Shown here: piece after piece, positions 1 through 8,813 of the stretch | Layout: each line of letters opens with the position of its first letter | Numbering within the stretch: the first letter of the stretch is position 1 | NCBI GenBank assembly: GCA_019359515.1 | Contig: JAHHHC010000028.1 | Location: 17,937 to 81,936 of the forward strand | DNA: 64,000 bases | Direction of reading: 5' to 3' | Source of the DNA: Desmonostoc vinosum HA7617-LM4 | Lineage (GTDB): Bacteria > Cyanobacteriota > Cyanobacteriia > Cyanobacteriales > Nostocaceae | Position numbers and translations under genes: made by a program | Notes under the pieces: model-generated | What the model was told of the DNA's origin: nothing | The model's database searches: none | What the model saw: the letters and a program-made list of their open reading frames with translations, nothing else

Positions 1-640
1 TATCTGGAAAATCCAGATCAAACCATCGCAGTGATTGGTGAGTTTCTGATAAGTTTGAAACCAACCAATCACTTGCTCCAGTTGTGAGATTAATAGGAGT
101 AGCATTAGCTATAGGATAGACAGCACCCTCAACTACTACACGCGGATTTTGTTGTCCTTTTTGGATTTCTAGTGCTACGACATTTTTACCAGGGCGTAGA
201 TATGAAGCTATATCTACGTAATTTGTTAACTTCCAATCTTGGGAACTAGCAAGTAAGTAATTAACTGAAGTTTTAGCGCGGTAGCGATTACTATCATTGA
301 AATCTTGAAACTGTACTCTTAGTGACCCATGTAAACCAAGAGAATTGTTGAGTACACTATTTTCTCCTGTTACCCGTTGCCCATTAACATAAAGAGTGAA
401 ATCATTATCAGCACTTAGCCGCAGCCAACCAGCTTCGACAATATTAGGTAAATTAAATGTTTGACGAGCATAGAAGCGATAAGTTGGTGTTTGAGGAGCA
501 ATCCATTGGGCTTGTTGTGACCAGCTCACGCGTTCTACGGGAGTCGGAATATTCTCCCAAATAGAAAATCCCAACAACCCTAATAATAGCCCTAAACTTA
601 AAGTGAGTCCCAATGAAAGCCAAAAATTTAAGCGCTTCAT
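1..640 (-). CDS. Membrane-anchored protein with galactose-binding-like domain (partial, C-terminus off window)
   Basis: The frame is open from an ATG at 640 to the window edge (213 codons), so the C-terminus is missing. The N-terminus has one hydrophobic segment (residues about 5-27, rich in L and G), which suggests a signal anchor. Residues about 40-200 read as a beta-rich module with the stretch DNDFTLYVNGQRV and later YLRPGKNVVALEI. Such motifs are typical of galactose-binding-like folds seen in sugar-active enzymes. It is the last visible gene of the minus-strand polysaccharide operon, 53 bp after the FkbM gene. An extracytoplasmic role in polysaccharide binding or modification is an inference; no catalytic part is visible. 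Confidence 0.6.
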   Translation of the reverse strand, partial: MKRLNFWLSLGLTLSLGLLLGLLGFSIWENIPTPVERVSWSQQAQWIAPQTPTYRFYARQTFNLPNIVEAGWLRLSADNDFTLYVNGQRVTGENSVLNNSLGLHGSLRVQFQDFNDSNRYRAKTSVNYLLASSQDWKLTNYVDIASYLRPGKNVVALEIQKGQQNPRVVVEGAVYPIANATPINLTTGASDWLVSNLSETHQSLRWFDLDFPD

Positions 641-693
641 GAGTAATGAAAATCCAGAAAGCTTCAGATACTAATACGTAGATAAATTTTCTA

Positions 694-1614
694 TCATTGA
701 GAAGATTTACGTACAGCGACAAAATCACACTTATCCTTCAACATGGAAGAATTAAAAGCCTCTAAGGAATGCTGAGAAATTTTATAGAAAGATTTAGCAT
801 GAGATATCCTATAGATTTCAAAACCTAAGTTTCCTAGAAATGTAGTTATTTGATCTGGTTGTATTCCACGTTCTTTTAGCCTATATGGTTCATGCTCAAA
901 AATAATTTGCAGATTATCAGCCATTTTCAAAAGAGAACTCATTCCTAAGAGAACTTCATACTCAAAACCCTCAACATCTATTTTGATAAATGCAGGTTGA
1001 GGAGCTACTTTGTTCTCAATCACAAAGTCGCCTGTCAAACAATCTACTTGTACTGGTTTACTGGAGCTATTGAGTGTGCTTGCAAATGACCCTACACCAC
1101 TATTGCTAACTTTTGAACTTACAAAAAATTCAATTGAGCCACATGTTTCTCCCAGTGCTAACTGATGAATATGCAGATTACTAAAAGAGTTCAAGCTGAC
1201 ATTTCTCTTTAGCCTAGCAAATACAGGTGGAGACGGTTCAAAGGCATGAACTTTCAAATTAGGACAGGCATTGATTAATGGAAAAGAGACAGAGCCAATA
1301 TTAGCTCCTATATCCCATAAAATAGTTTTTTGTTCACCAATTTGATTTTGCAAATACTTAAATATATGATTTTCATTACATCCAAAATAAAATAATCTAA
1401 AGCCAACTAGGTCTCGTGTATCAAGTTGATAGTTGACACCTCCTACAGATTTATTAATCTGCTCAGATCCTCTCAACAATACATCTGCAACTTTGCATAC
1501 TATAAAAGACAATGTGTAACCAATAGTTTTGCGGGGAAACTTTAAGTACTTTTCGCTAAATATACTGATTTGTAAGCGCAGATTGTCTTTGAAAGAATAA
1601 TGTTGAATGTTCAT
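694..1614 (-). CDS. FkbM family methyltransferase
   Basis: This 306-residue protein has an SAM-binding Rossmann motif at about residues 95-130 (ILWDIGANIGSVSFPLI, then HAFEPSPPVFARLKRN) and the FkbM signature FIKIDVEGFEYEVLLGM near residues 210-226. FkbM proteins are O-methyltransferases that often act on sugars or on polyketide or glycolipid hydroxyls. The gene lies in an operon of glycosyltransferases and export genes, so methylation of an extracellular polysaccharide or glycolipid is likely. The substrate cannot be read from sequence. It starts with ATG at 1614, about 80 bp after the TPR membrane gene. Confidence 0.85.
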   Translation of the reverse strand: MNIQHYSFKDNLRLQISIFSEKYLKFPRKTIGYTLSFIVCKVADVLLRGSEQINKSVGGVNYQLDTRDLVGFRLFYFGCNENHIFKYLQNQIGEQKTILWDIGANIGSVSFPLINACPNLKVHAFEPSPPVFARLKRNVSLNSFSNLHIHQLALGETCGSIEFFVSSKVSNSGVGSFASTLNSSSKPVQVDCLTGDFVIENKVAPQPAFIKIDVEGFEYEVLLGMSSLLKMADNLQIIFEHEPYRLKERGIQPDQITTFLGNLGFEIYRISHAKSFYKISQHSLEAFNSSMLKDKCDFVAVRKSSQ

Positions 1615-1691
1615 TTTTTAACTCCAAATTATCTTGATTGTGATTAATTGAAAAATAGTTTGACTATTGTTGATCATGAAGAGATAATTGA

Positions 1692-3047
1692 TTATTCATC
1701 ATCACTAGATTCTTTCCAGGCTTTGGTATCAACAGATTGACGATAACGTTTCCAAGATTCGGTAATATCACCGTTATGATAACTATCCCAAGTCAAATGC
1801 ACATATGCTTGTCCTAATAAACCAATTCTTGGCTCTTGAAAGTATTGCTGTCCGGCTATGATTTGTTTAGCAACATCAGCTGACTTGTAAAATTCTCCAT
1901 TGATCACTCTAGCCAGCATTAAATCATAAAGAGCTTCAATATTACCAGGAAATACTTGTAACGCCTTCTCAAAAAAATCTATTGCCGCCCCTGGTTTTCT
2001 GGCATGAGGTTCGTTGAGATAGTTAATTCCTTGATGCAAAATTGTGGAAACTAGATATCCTCTAGTTAAAAAACTACTAGGTTGAATATTCAAAGATTGT
2101 TGAAAGTCGTTTTCTGCTTTTTGAAATTCTCCTAAATTATAAGCCTCTAGTCCCTGAACAAAGTTAATTAAAGCTGGTTCTGGTGTATTCGTATAAAACT
2201 CTGCTTTTGCTAATCGCTCTAAAAATGCTTCGTCCCCCTGCAAAGGAGGGTATAAAGATGCGAGAGTTTTGCTATCATTTACAACTTGAGGATAATTACC
2301 TTTAGCAAACTGAGTATCGAGTTGATAGTTGGCAATATTTACTCCAATCAATGAAATTAAGATGATAGTAAATAAGAATGCTACACCAGGTATAAGTACT
2401 TTTAAATCTTGATAAAAAGCATTAAAGCTTTGTTTATCCAGCCCTAAATAAAGCCCGAATAAACTAATAATTATCCCAATCAGACTGAAGCTCCAACCTT
2501 TGCCAATAAAGGTAAAAAAGCTGTTTTTGTAACCAAAACCATCAATAATAATTTTCTCCCATGATGGCATTTGAAAAAAACGGCTATTTTCGATTGTCAT
2601 TTCAAAAATAGAAGTGGGGGCTTCTGGTTGATAGAAGGTGATATTCTGTTTCCAGTTGGCCTGCACTTGAGGAAAATTTTGATCGACATGCAGTGATACT
2701 GCTTTTGCTTGATTGTAGGTAAATGATGCAATAAAAGCGACAGTAGGAGACCAAGTAACGATGAAAAATGGAAATAGTATTATTGGTATTAATGCACTCC
2801 ACAAAAGTAAGCGATAAGTACTATAAACTCTAAACAAAAACGCGAAAATAAACCCAACAATAGTAAATAAAACTATTGGAATTCGGACAGTATTTGCCCA
2901 AAATAGATTTGCATTGAAAGTTTCTAGCGTTTCTTGGGGTAAACGATACCAAGGAAAAATTACTCCTAGCAATAAAACTAGTAATCCTATCAAAAGGATG
3001 ATTCTTTCTCGATTAAACCAGCTAAACCAAGAGTATAATTTGTCCAT
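1692..3047 (-). CDS. TPR-repeat multi-pass membrane protein
   Basis: This 451-residue protein has about five hydrophobic segments: near residues 16-36, 54-72, 80-100, 185-200 and 218-238. A soluble C-terminal half (about 240-440) carries degenerate tetratricopeptide-like repeats, such as ALINFVQGLEAYNLGEFQKAENDF and PGAAIDFFEKALQVFPGNIEALYDL. This layout is common in cyanobacterial polysaccharide assembly clusters, where such proteins may scaffold or sense. No catalytic motif is seen. A role in exopolysaccharide assembly is inferred from its neighbours only. Confidence 0.7.
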   Translation of the reverse strand: MDKLYSWFSWFNRERIILLIGLLVLLLGVIFPWYRLPQETLETFNANLFWANTVRIPIVLFTIVGFIFAFLFRVYSTYRLLLWSALIPIILFPFFIVTWSPTVAFIASFTYNQAKAVSLHVDQNFPQVQANWKQNITFYQPEAPTSIFEMTIENSRFFQMPSWEKIIIDGFGYKNSFFTFIGKGWSFSLIGIIISLFGLYLGLDKQSFNAFYQDLKVLIPGVAFLFTIILISLIGVNIANYQLDTQFAKGNYPQVVNDSKTLASLYPPLQGDEAFLERLAKAEFYTNTPEPALINFVQGLEAYNLGEFQKAENDFQQSLNIQPSSFLTRGYLVSTILHQGINYLNEPHARKPGAAIDFFEKALQVFPGNIEALYDLMLARVINGEFYKSADVAKQIIAGQQYFQEPRIGLLGQAYVHLTWDSYHNGDITESWKRYRQSVDTKAWKESSDDE

Positions 3048-3188
3048 AGTTATTAAAAGCTTTCGACTTATCAGCTTTTGTCTAGCGATAGTTCCAGTCT
3101 TAGTATATTTCTTGAGGTAAATTAATTATCTGGAAGGAAAAGGTCTAATACTCCTTTCGGAAATAGTCTTCAATTTTGAATTGTTTAA

Positions 3189-3935
3189 TTATTTTCTAAC
3201 AGCAATTAGATAACCAGTTCTAAATAATACTGGTTCACTAACTTGATCATTTTGAAAGCAATATTTAAGGTTATCAATAGTCCAATCGCTTAGATAAAAC
3301 ATCACGCGTTTTTTTATTTTTAATAAGGGAGCTATAAGAAAAACTCCGTTATTGGACAAATGGGATTTGACTTGATTCATGGCTGATTGAAATTTTGATT
3401 CTTTAACGATATGTTGGATCACATCAATCATTACTACTAAATCAAATTCACCGGAGATATTATCCGTGGTAATATCTTTTTTGATAAATTTAAAATCGGT
3501 AAATTTTTGCTGGAGTTGAGGAAATAATACATCAGTAATATCTACTCCTAAATAGTTTTTGACACCTAAGTCAAATAGGATTTGGGTGTAAAAACCAGTA
3601 CCACAACCAATTTCAAGCACCCTAGCAGTGTTGAAATCAACGTTTTGCTTTAATAAATAATCAATAAAAATTTTTGCGGCTTCGGCATAAGCCTTGTGAT
3701 TGTCATTTTCCGAGAGGCTTTCATCTCCAACTCCTCTGATAGATTTGCCATATTTAGACAGGCGATCGCGCCAGTATCGACCAGCATCATAATCATCACC
3801 CTGACCATAGATGACTGGCCCCATGATGAGTTTGTATAAAACTGTTTTCACGAAGCCTACTGGAGATGTTTTGAATTTTAGGATAAGCTCTTTCATCTGA
3901 ATACTTGTTTCCTTTGTGAAGTAAGCAAATGTCAT
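3189..3935 (-). CDS. Class I SAM-dependent methyltransferase
   Basis: The 248-residue protein has the class I methyltransferase motif I VLEIGCGTGFYTQILFDLG (about residues 105-123), then YLGVDIT, and a motif IV-like FDLVVMIDVIQHI. Its start codon overlaps the stop codon of the upstream HlyD-family gene by one base (TAATG), so translation is probably coupled. Its place in the glycosyltransferase operon suggests methylation of a sugar or a lipid carrier. The target is unknown. Confidence 0.85.
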   Translation of the reverse strand: MTFAYFTKETSIQMKELILKFKTSPVGFVKTVLYKLIMGPVIYGQGDDYDAGRYWRDRLSKYGKSIRGVGDESLSENDNHKAYAEAAKIFIDYLLKQNVDFNTARVLEIGCGTGFYTQILFDLGVKNYLGVDITDVLFPQLQQKFTDFKFIKKDITTDNISGEFDLVVMIDVIQHIVKESKFQSAMNQVKSHLSNNGVFLIAPLLKIKKRVMFYLSDWTIDNLKYCFQNDQVSEPVLFRTGYLIAVRK

Positions 3936-5473
3936 TAACGGACTTGTATCTCTTTTTTGCCGTCCGATTGCTGTGCTACCGATGTATTAGTTTCTAGGCG
4001 ATCGCCTGGGTTTAATGCTCTCGGAGACAGTACCACCTGTTCTCCAGGCTGTAAGCCTCCTAGCACCTCGCGCTGGTTATCAAATACCCTACCTACTTTC
4101 ACTTTCTTGACAACGGCCTTGCCTGCTTCGGCAACCATCACCATGGCTTCACCAGCAGATAAATGAGTCACTGAACTTTCTGGTATAACTAAGCTTGTTT
4201 TAGCCTGTTGAAAGTTAACATAGCCTTGCAATCCTGGAGGCATTTGTAAATCGTTAATGCTCACCCAAACAGAATAGGTGTACTGTCTATCAACTCCAAC
4301 TTTAGTGATTTTAGCTGCTTCGGTTTCAACTGTTGGGTTGAGCCGCATTACCTTGCCTTCAAAGATTTGTCCTGGGTATGCTACTAAACGAACCACAGCC
4401 TTGTCACCAATTTTCACAAAATTCAGGCGTGCTTGGTCAATATAAGCTTTAAATACAGGATTTTGAGTCAGAGTCATCAAAGAGTCATCGTAGCGTGCAT
4501 CTGCTAACTCACCAGGATGGATATCGACTCGACTCACTAAAGCATCGGTGGTAGCATAAATGACCGTTCTATTTAAATCTCTCAAAGACTCTTGTAGTTG
4601 TATTCTTCTGTTATCTACGGCTAGGCGAGCATTGGCTAATTCTTTATTGAGATTTTCCTGAGCCAGTTCTAGGGCTTGTTTTGCAGATATCAGTTCATTT
4701 TGACGAGTAATCGTGAAATCTTGATTACTAAAGCGTTGGTTTTCTATCCCCACAATTCCTTGTTTGGCAGTTATTAATTCTCGTTTCCGAGTTGCATAAA
4801 TATCTTCCATATCATACAACTGAAACTTAGAAATCGCTCCTTGTTCGGCTAATATTCTTATTTGTTTCAGTTTTTCTTCAGCTGTTTTTAACCTCACTTC
4901 AGCAGCCGCGATACTATTTTTATATTCATCCTCTGCTAAATCATCAATTACTTTTAGCCTCGTGTTGGCACCATTCAATCTATCTTGAGCAGACTTATAA
5001 TTTGCTTGTAAGTTGAGTAAGTTTTCCGGTACGGTGGTTTGTAAGGTTTGCAGCGTCTTTTCCGCAGTAGCAAGGTTGTTACGAGCTTCATTGACACTAT
5101 CTTCAAACTGACTTTGTTGTAATTGAATTAGAGGTTGACCGCGACGTACTAACTGCCCTTCTGCAACGAATACTTTCTCTACTTTAGCCGATACCTGAGA
5201 GCGAATATCTATTTGTTCTAGAGGAACCGATTCACCTGGGGCTGCGACACTATTTTCTAAATTTGTGACTGCTACTGAAACAGTTTGTACCTGTATAGGT
5301 TTACTTAGCAAACGTTGCATAGATGGATAACCAATACTGGAAGAGTAGATTCTTGACTCCGGATTTCTCAGCGCAGGTAAAAGAATATTGATAGAGAGAA
5401 TCCCCATCAAGCCTAAAGGAGCTAATACGAGAGTGGTCAAAACTCCATAAGATAAAAAACGTTTATTCTGCAT
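3935..5473 (-). CDS. HlyD family secretion/efflux periplasmic adaptor
   Basis: The 512-residue protein begins with one transmembrane anchor (about residues 10-32). It continues with a lipoyl-like half motif (VEKVFVAEGQLVRRGQPLIQLQ, about 95-120), a long coiled coil rich in A, E, L, N and Q (about 125-300), the second lipoyl half, and a beta-barrel region. This is the order of membrane fusion proteins that link inner-membrane ABC or RND pumps to an outer-membrane channel. No ABC partner is seen in the window. In this operon it probably takes part in exporting polysaccharide or glycolipid, as DevB-type adaptors do in heterocyst glycolipid export, but DevB identity is not claimed. Confidence 0.85.
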   Translation of the reverse strand: MQNKRFLSYGVLTTLVLAPLGLMGILSINILLPALRNPESRIYSSSIGYPSMQRLLSKPIQVQTVSVAVTNLENSVAAPGESVPLEQIDIRSQVSAKVEKVFVAEGQLVRRGQPLIQLQQSQFEDSVNEARNNLATAEKTLQTLQTTVPENLLNLQANYKSAQDRLNGANTRLKVIDDLAEDEYKNSIAAAEVRLKTAEEKLKQIRILAEQGAISKFQLYDMEDIYATRKRELITAKQGIVGIENQRFSNQDFTITRQNELISAKQALELAQENLNKELANARLAVDNRRIQLQESLRDLNRTVIYATTDALVSRVDIHPGELADARYDDSLMTLTQNPVFKAYIDQARLNFVKIGDKAVVRLVAYPGQIFEGKVMRLNPTVETEAAKITKVGVDRQYTYSVWVSINDLQMPPGLQGYVNFQQAKTSLVIPESSVTHLSAGEAMVMVAEAGKAVVKKVKVGRVFDNQREVLGGLQPGEQVVLSPRALNPGDRLETNTSVAQQSDGKKEIQVR

Positions 5474-5510
5474 CTTTTTCCTGAAAAAAGTAGCATTAAC
5501 ATGAAAAAGT

Positions 5511-6290
5511 TCAACTCTTTTTACTGATCTGCCGTTTGATCCGAGCTTTTAATATTGTGATGAAATTGTAGATTTTGGCTAGCTGCAATTTTAGCTCTGA
5601 GCCTTGATCAGGGGTAAACATTGTCAGATGCCTTGGTGGGATTTTATCAAGCGATTCTTCTTTGTAAATTGGAAAGATGATTGATTGGCGAGTTAAGGTC
5701 TCGGGTAGCTTTAATTGACTATAACCATGATAGGTAGTATCGTTTGATTGCATGATCACAGAGCGATTGAATTTAGGAAAAATTTGAGTGGCGAATCCTT
5801 CCAAATTTGATTTCAATAACAGTTGTCCTCCAAACTCTTCTTTCCAGTCTTTACTTAAGTAGATAATTATATTTAAGCAATGTAGCCAGTTATCCTTTGA
5901 TGGATGTAGATTGAAGTCAGTATGCATATCTAAAAAGCTACCGTTGAGACCGAGATGGATATCTCCGCATAATTCAGGATCAACAAATAAATTTTCGCCT
6001 ACAAGTTCTTTGAGAAAGAATCTTAACTGATGAGATATTAATTCCTGATAAAGTTCATTAAAATATGTAGAGATATGCTGCCTAATTCCTAAATCATATT
6101 TATTAGTAAATAAATAATGATGAGAGCGACTCATTTGAGAAATTTCTGGGAAACATTTTAACAAATTTTCTGCTAAAGATTCATCTAAAAAGTTGTCAAT
6201 TACTACATGAGGAAAGGGCTTAGCAGCGTGATATATAGATGCCCAATCTTTCGCTTTTTCATATACAATCGGATTAATTACATGAGCCAT
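5511..6290 (-). CDS. 2OG-Fe(II) oxygenase-like protein (prolyl hydroxylase type)
   Basis: The 259-residue protein matches the pattern of small cupin-fold 2-oxoglutarate/Fe(II) oxygenases of the prolyl-4-hydroxylase type. It has a conserved HTD iron-ligand motif (MHTDFNLHP, about residues 140-148), followed by LNIIIYLSKDWKEEFGGQLLL, and a distal histidine in YHGYSQL. The N-terminal part AKPFPHVVIDNFLDESLAENLL is also typical. Such proteins are recurrent in cyanobacterial glycosyltransferase clusters. The hydroxylated substrate is unknown. The gene sits between a GT4 gene and the HlyD-type adaptor gene. Confidence 0.8.
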   Translation of the reverse strand: MAHVINPIVYEKAKDWASIYHAAKPFPHVVIDNFLDESLAENLLKCFPEISQMSRSHHYLFTNKYDLGIRQHISTYFNELYQELISHQLRFFLKELVGENLFVDPELCGDIHLGLNGSFLDMHTDFNLHPSKDNWLHCLNIIIYLSKDWKEEFGGQLLLKSNLEGFATQIFPKFNRSVIMQSNDTTYHGYSQLKLPETLTRQSIIFPIYKEESLDKIPPRHLTMFTPDQGSELKLQLAKIYNFITILKARIKRQISKKS

Positions 6291-6408
6291 AAGTGTTAAC
6301 TTTCAATGGTTTAATCGCCTATAGTAAACTAATAGCCGATGATGAGATAAAACTTGCTTGATAAGATAAATTGCAAAATAAGAAGCGGTGAGTGGTAACA
6401 AAATATTT

Positions 6409-7650
6409 TCATACCATTGTGTTGGTTTTTAACTGATCTTTGGTGTTCAAATTTTCGTTGATTCCTAACGCTTCACTAAAAGTTTGCTGCCATAGGGGAG
6501 TAATCCGAGACCAGCTAAAACGACTTTGCACGTCTTGAAAACCCCGGCGTCCCATTTCATGGGCTTGTTCAGGATGTGATAACAAAGTGACTATTGCCTC
6601 GGCAAGCATGGACGGATCTTTTTGGGGCACGAGTAATCCAGTTTCGCTAGAGTGAATTACATCGACAATTCCCCCTACGGCACTGGCAATCACTGGCTTT
6701 TCATGGGCTAATGCTTCGATCATCACGATACCCAAGCCTTCTGTATCACCTTTGCTGTCTATAATCGCAGGCAACACGAAGATGTCGCAGCTTGCATACT
6801 CGTCTGCTAGTTGTTCTTTGGTGACAAAGCCCAAAAACTCCACTACATGATCTAAACCTAGTGCTGTGCATTGGGCTTTAATTTCTGACTCTAAAATTCC
6901 TTTGCCGACAATTCTCAACTGGACAGGCTGATGGGTTAAAACGGTGGGTAGTGCTGCAAGCAAATACCGTAATCCCTTACGTTCATCTAATCTGCCTACA
7001 AATAGTATTCTAGGGTCTGCTCCTGGAGGGCGTTGTTTTGAGGGTTTGGCCTCGATTGTCATGCCATACGGAATGATATCTACTGGCCCGTCGTAGAGTT
7101 TGCAGATTAATCCTTTGGTAAAAGAAGAATTAGCTGTGACGACTGCACTCATTGGTGTCATCCAACGTAAGATATGCGCCACAAAACCAAACCTGTTTGC
7201 TAGTAGCAATTCCGCACCATGAAAACTGAAAACCATGGGAATACCCAATAATTTGCTCGCAGGCAAAGCCATCAGTCCGTGGGGAAAGGGCCAATTAACA
7301 TGCAGCAAGTCTGGCTTTTCTTTACAACAGACCCAAAATAACTGACATGTTCCTAAGAGAATGTATAAGGCAGCAACAAACAAGTAAATAGGCTGACGTT
7401 TGAGCTTTGTGGGCGCTCCGTCTCGAACCAGATTTTCAAAACGCTTGAGGAAGTAACGAAACCGATAAACTTGAACTCCATCCAGTTCGTGAGATTTACT
7501 ACCTTCATAGGCTGGGGCAAAGACTGTAAACTTGACCCCAGGTTGTTGCGATCGCACAATCACCTCTCGAATAAAGGCACCATGATTAGCATCGGTTGTT
7601 TCTGGATAAACCGAACTAATAACGAGGAAGTGTTTACCCTCAAGAACCAT
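6409..7650 (-). CDS. Glycosyltransferase family 4
   Basis: This 413-residue protein has the GT-B layout of GT4 enzymes. The N-terminal domain includes HVNWPFPHGLMALPASKLLG and VFSFHGAEL. The donor-binding C-terminal domain includes ILFVGRLDERKGLRYLLAALP, and the E-x7-E region falls at EGLGIVMIEALAHEKPVIAS, followed by VGGIVDVI. It should transfer a nucleotide-activated sugar to a growing lipid-linked or polysaccharide acceptor in the cytoplasm. Sugar specificity cannot be assigned. It lies 125 bp downstream of the GT2 gene; that gap contains a palindromic pair of CTTTGTC-type repeats. Confidence 0.9.
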   Translation of the reverse strand: MVLEGKHFLVISSVYPETTDANHGAFIREVIVRSQQPGVKFTVFAPAYEGSKSHELDGVQVYRFRYFLKRFENLVRDGAPTKLKRQPIYLFVAALYILLGTCQLFWVCCKEKPDLLHVNWPFPHGLMALPASKLLGIPMVFSFHGAELLLANRFGFVAHILRWMTPMSAVVTANSSFTKGLICKLYDGPVDIIPYGMTIEAKPSKQRPPGADPRILFVGRLDERKGLRYLLAALPTVLTHQPVQLRIVGKGILESEIKAQCTALGLDHVVEFLGFVTKEQLADEYASCDIFVLPAIIDSKGDTEGLGIVMIEALAHEKPVIASAVGGIVDVIHSSETGLLVPQKDPSMLAEAIVTLLSHPEQAHEMGRRGFQDVQSRFSWSRITPLWQQTFSEALGINENLNTKDQLKTNTMV

Positions 7651-7775
7651 AACGTCTGTACTACCTTAATCAAATTTGTCCTTTGTCATTTGTCCAAAGT
7701 CTTTACAAAGGACAAAGGACAACCTTCACTTTCAATGCGTCACAGCTGATGAGATTTTTAAATTCCCAAGCGGTA

Positions 7776-8612
7776 CTAACGTGTTTCGGTATCTATTTGC
7801 ATATAAAAGGCTTCTCGACCAGCTCTAAATCCGACTTTGGTGGCTTCTGAAATTGCAAAAACATAACGCAACGGTAGGATAGGACGGTGCTGAAAATAGA
7901 ACCACCACCAGGCTTTCGAGAAGTCTATTGCGGAGGAAATTAAGCGTTTACGGCCAAACTTGCTTGTGCCGGAAAAGCGCGGATGCCATGGTGTAGGCAC
8001 CTCGATAATCCGATGCCCTTTGGCGGCTAAAATCGCCAGGAGGTAGCGGTGAGTAGTGACTTCAATTTGCACCTCAAGCAGTAAATCCCGACGTACCAAC
8101 TTAATCCAGTTCATGTCATGGATATTGAGTCCAAAGGCTAAGCGACAGGCAGTATTAGCAAATTTAGACGCCATAATTTTGCCGTCGCCTCGTTTCTGCC
8201 GCCAACCTGCTACGCAATCTATACCTGGTTCACAAGCATTCAACAATAGTGGTATATCACTTGCTGGATCAGATTCTAAATCTGCTTGACTCCAACAAAT
8301 CCAATCTGTTTTGACATTTGCGATCGCAGTTTTCCAAACCTCGGTAACTCCTCGTCTTTGAGAGTGGCGAATTACCTGCAAAAATTGGTACTGCTTGAGC
8401 AATTTTTCCAAAACTTCTTGACTACCATCTGTGCTGCCATCATCAATTAGCAAGACTGGTAAGGTGAACCCAAGCTCTTGAAAAGCTTTCTCTACCGAAA
8501 GTAGTAGAGGCTCCAGATTCCCCTCCTCGTTCAGAGCAGGAATTACAACTGTGACGGAGCGACTTTGTACAGGTGTCAAAGGCACCAAGAAATGCCCTGT
8601 TGACGATACCAT
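7776..8612 (-). CDS. Glycosyltransferase family 2
   Basis: This 278-residue protein starts with the GT-A fold signature VVIPALNEEGNLEPLLLSV and LLIDDGSTDGS, with an acidic motif near CWSQADLESDP. This is characteristic of GT2 enzymes such as dolichyl-phosphate mannosyltransferase-like transferases. It is the first gene of the minus-strand polysaccharide operon. An AAGGAG ribosome-binding site stands 8 bases before the ATG, and the conserved hairpin element described at 8619-8673 ends immediately upstream of that site. Expression may therefore be controlled at the leader. The sugar donor and acceptor are unknown. Confidence 0.88.
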   Translation of the reverse strand: MVSSTGHFLVPLTPVQSRSVTVVIPALNEEGNLEPLLLSVEKAFQELGFTLPVLLIDDGSTDGSQEVLEKLLKQYQFLQVIRHSQRRGVTEVWKTAIANVKTDWICWSQADLESDPASDIPLLLNACEPGIDCVAGWRQKRGDGKIMASKFANTACRLAFGLNIHDMNWIKLVRRDLLLEVQIEVTTHRYLLAILAAKGHRIIEVPTPWHPRFSGTSKFGRKRLISSAIDFSKAWWWFYFQHRPILPLRYVFAISEATKVGFRAGREAFYMQIDTETR

Positions 8613-8618
8613 AATTAT

Positions 8619-8673
8619 CTCCTTAGTTTCCTGGGGATAGCACTGCTCTTGCTTGCCGGCTGGACAGTGCTAT
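8619..8673 (-). promoter_or_regulatory. Leader hairpin element, copy 1 (candidate structured RNA)
   Basis: The plus strand has a perfect 9-bp stem (ATAGCACTG 8637-8645 with CAGTGCTAT 8665-8673) enclosing a 19-base loop that contains TCTTGCTTGCCGGCTGG. On the transcribed minus strand the hairpin is followed by CCCCAGGAAA and then directly by the AAGGAG ribosome site of the GT2 gene. A second copy with a different stem but the same loop lies about 130 bp upstream. No Rfam family is recognised with confidence. Confidence 0.5.
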
Positions 8674-8737
8674 TTTATTCAATTAGTTTGAGATGATTTT
8701 TTGCCTAGTTTCAACAACACCAATTAAATTTGTCAAT

Positions 8738-8756
8738 GGTTATAATCTTTATAACC
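8738..8756. repeat. Short perfect hairpin between the two leader elements
   Basis: GGTTATAA and TTATAACC form a perfect 8-bp stem around a 3-base loop. It abuts the conserved CCCCAG flank of element copy 2. There is no T-run after it on either strand, so it is not an obvious intrinsic terminator. Confidence 0.5.
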
Positions 8757-8758
8757 CT

Positions 8759-8812
8759 AGTAATTTCCTGGGGAACTGGGCACCGTTCTTGCTTGCCGGC
8801 TGGGCGGTGCCC
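8759..8812 (-). promoter_or_regulatory. Leader hairpin element, copy 2 (candidate structured RNA)
   Basis: The stem GGGCACCG (8778-8785) pairs with CGGTGCCC (8805-8812) around a 19-base loop sharing 17 bases with copy 1. Three stem positions differ from copy 1, and each is compensated on the partner strand. The CCCCAGGAAA flank is conserved on the minus strand. The element precedes the polysaccharide operon. Confidence 0.5.
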
Positions 8813-8813
8813 T

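Noticed and set aside
453..728. 91-residue minus-strand frame
   Set aside because: It overlaps the N-terminus of the better-supported partial gene 1-640 in another frame and has no sensible sequence.
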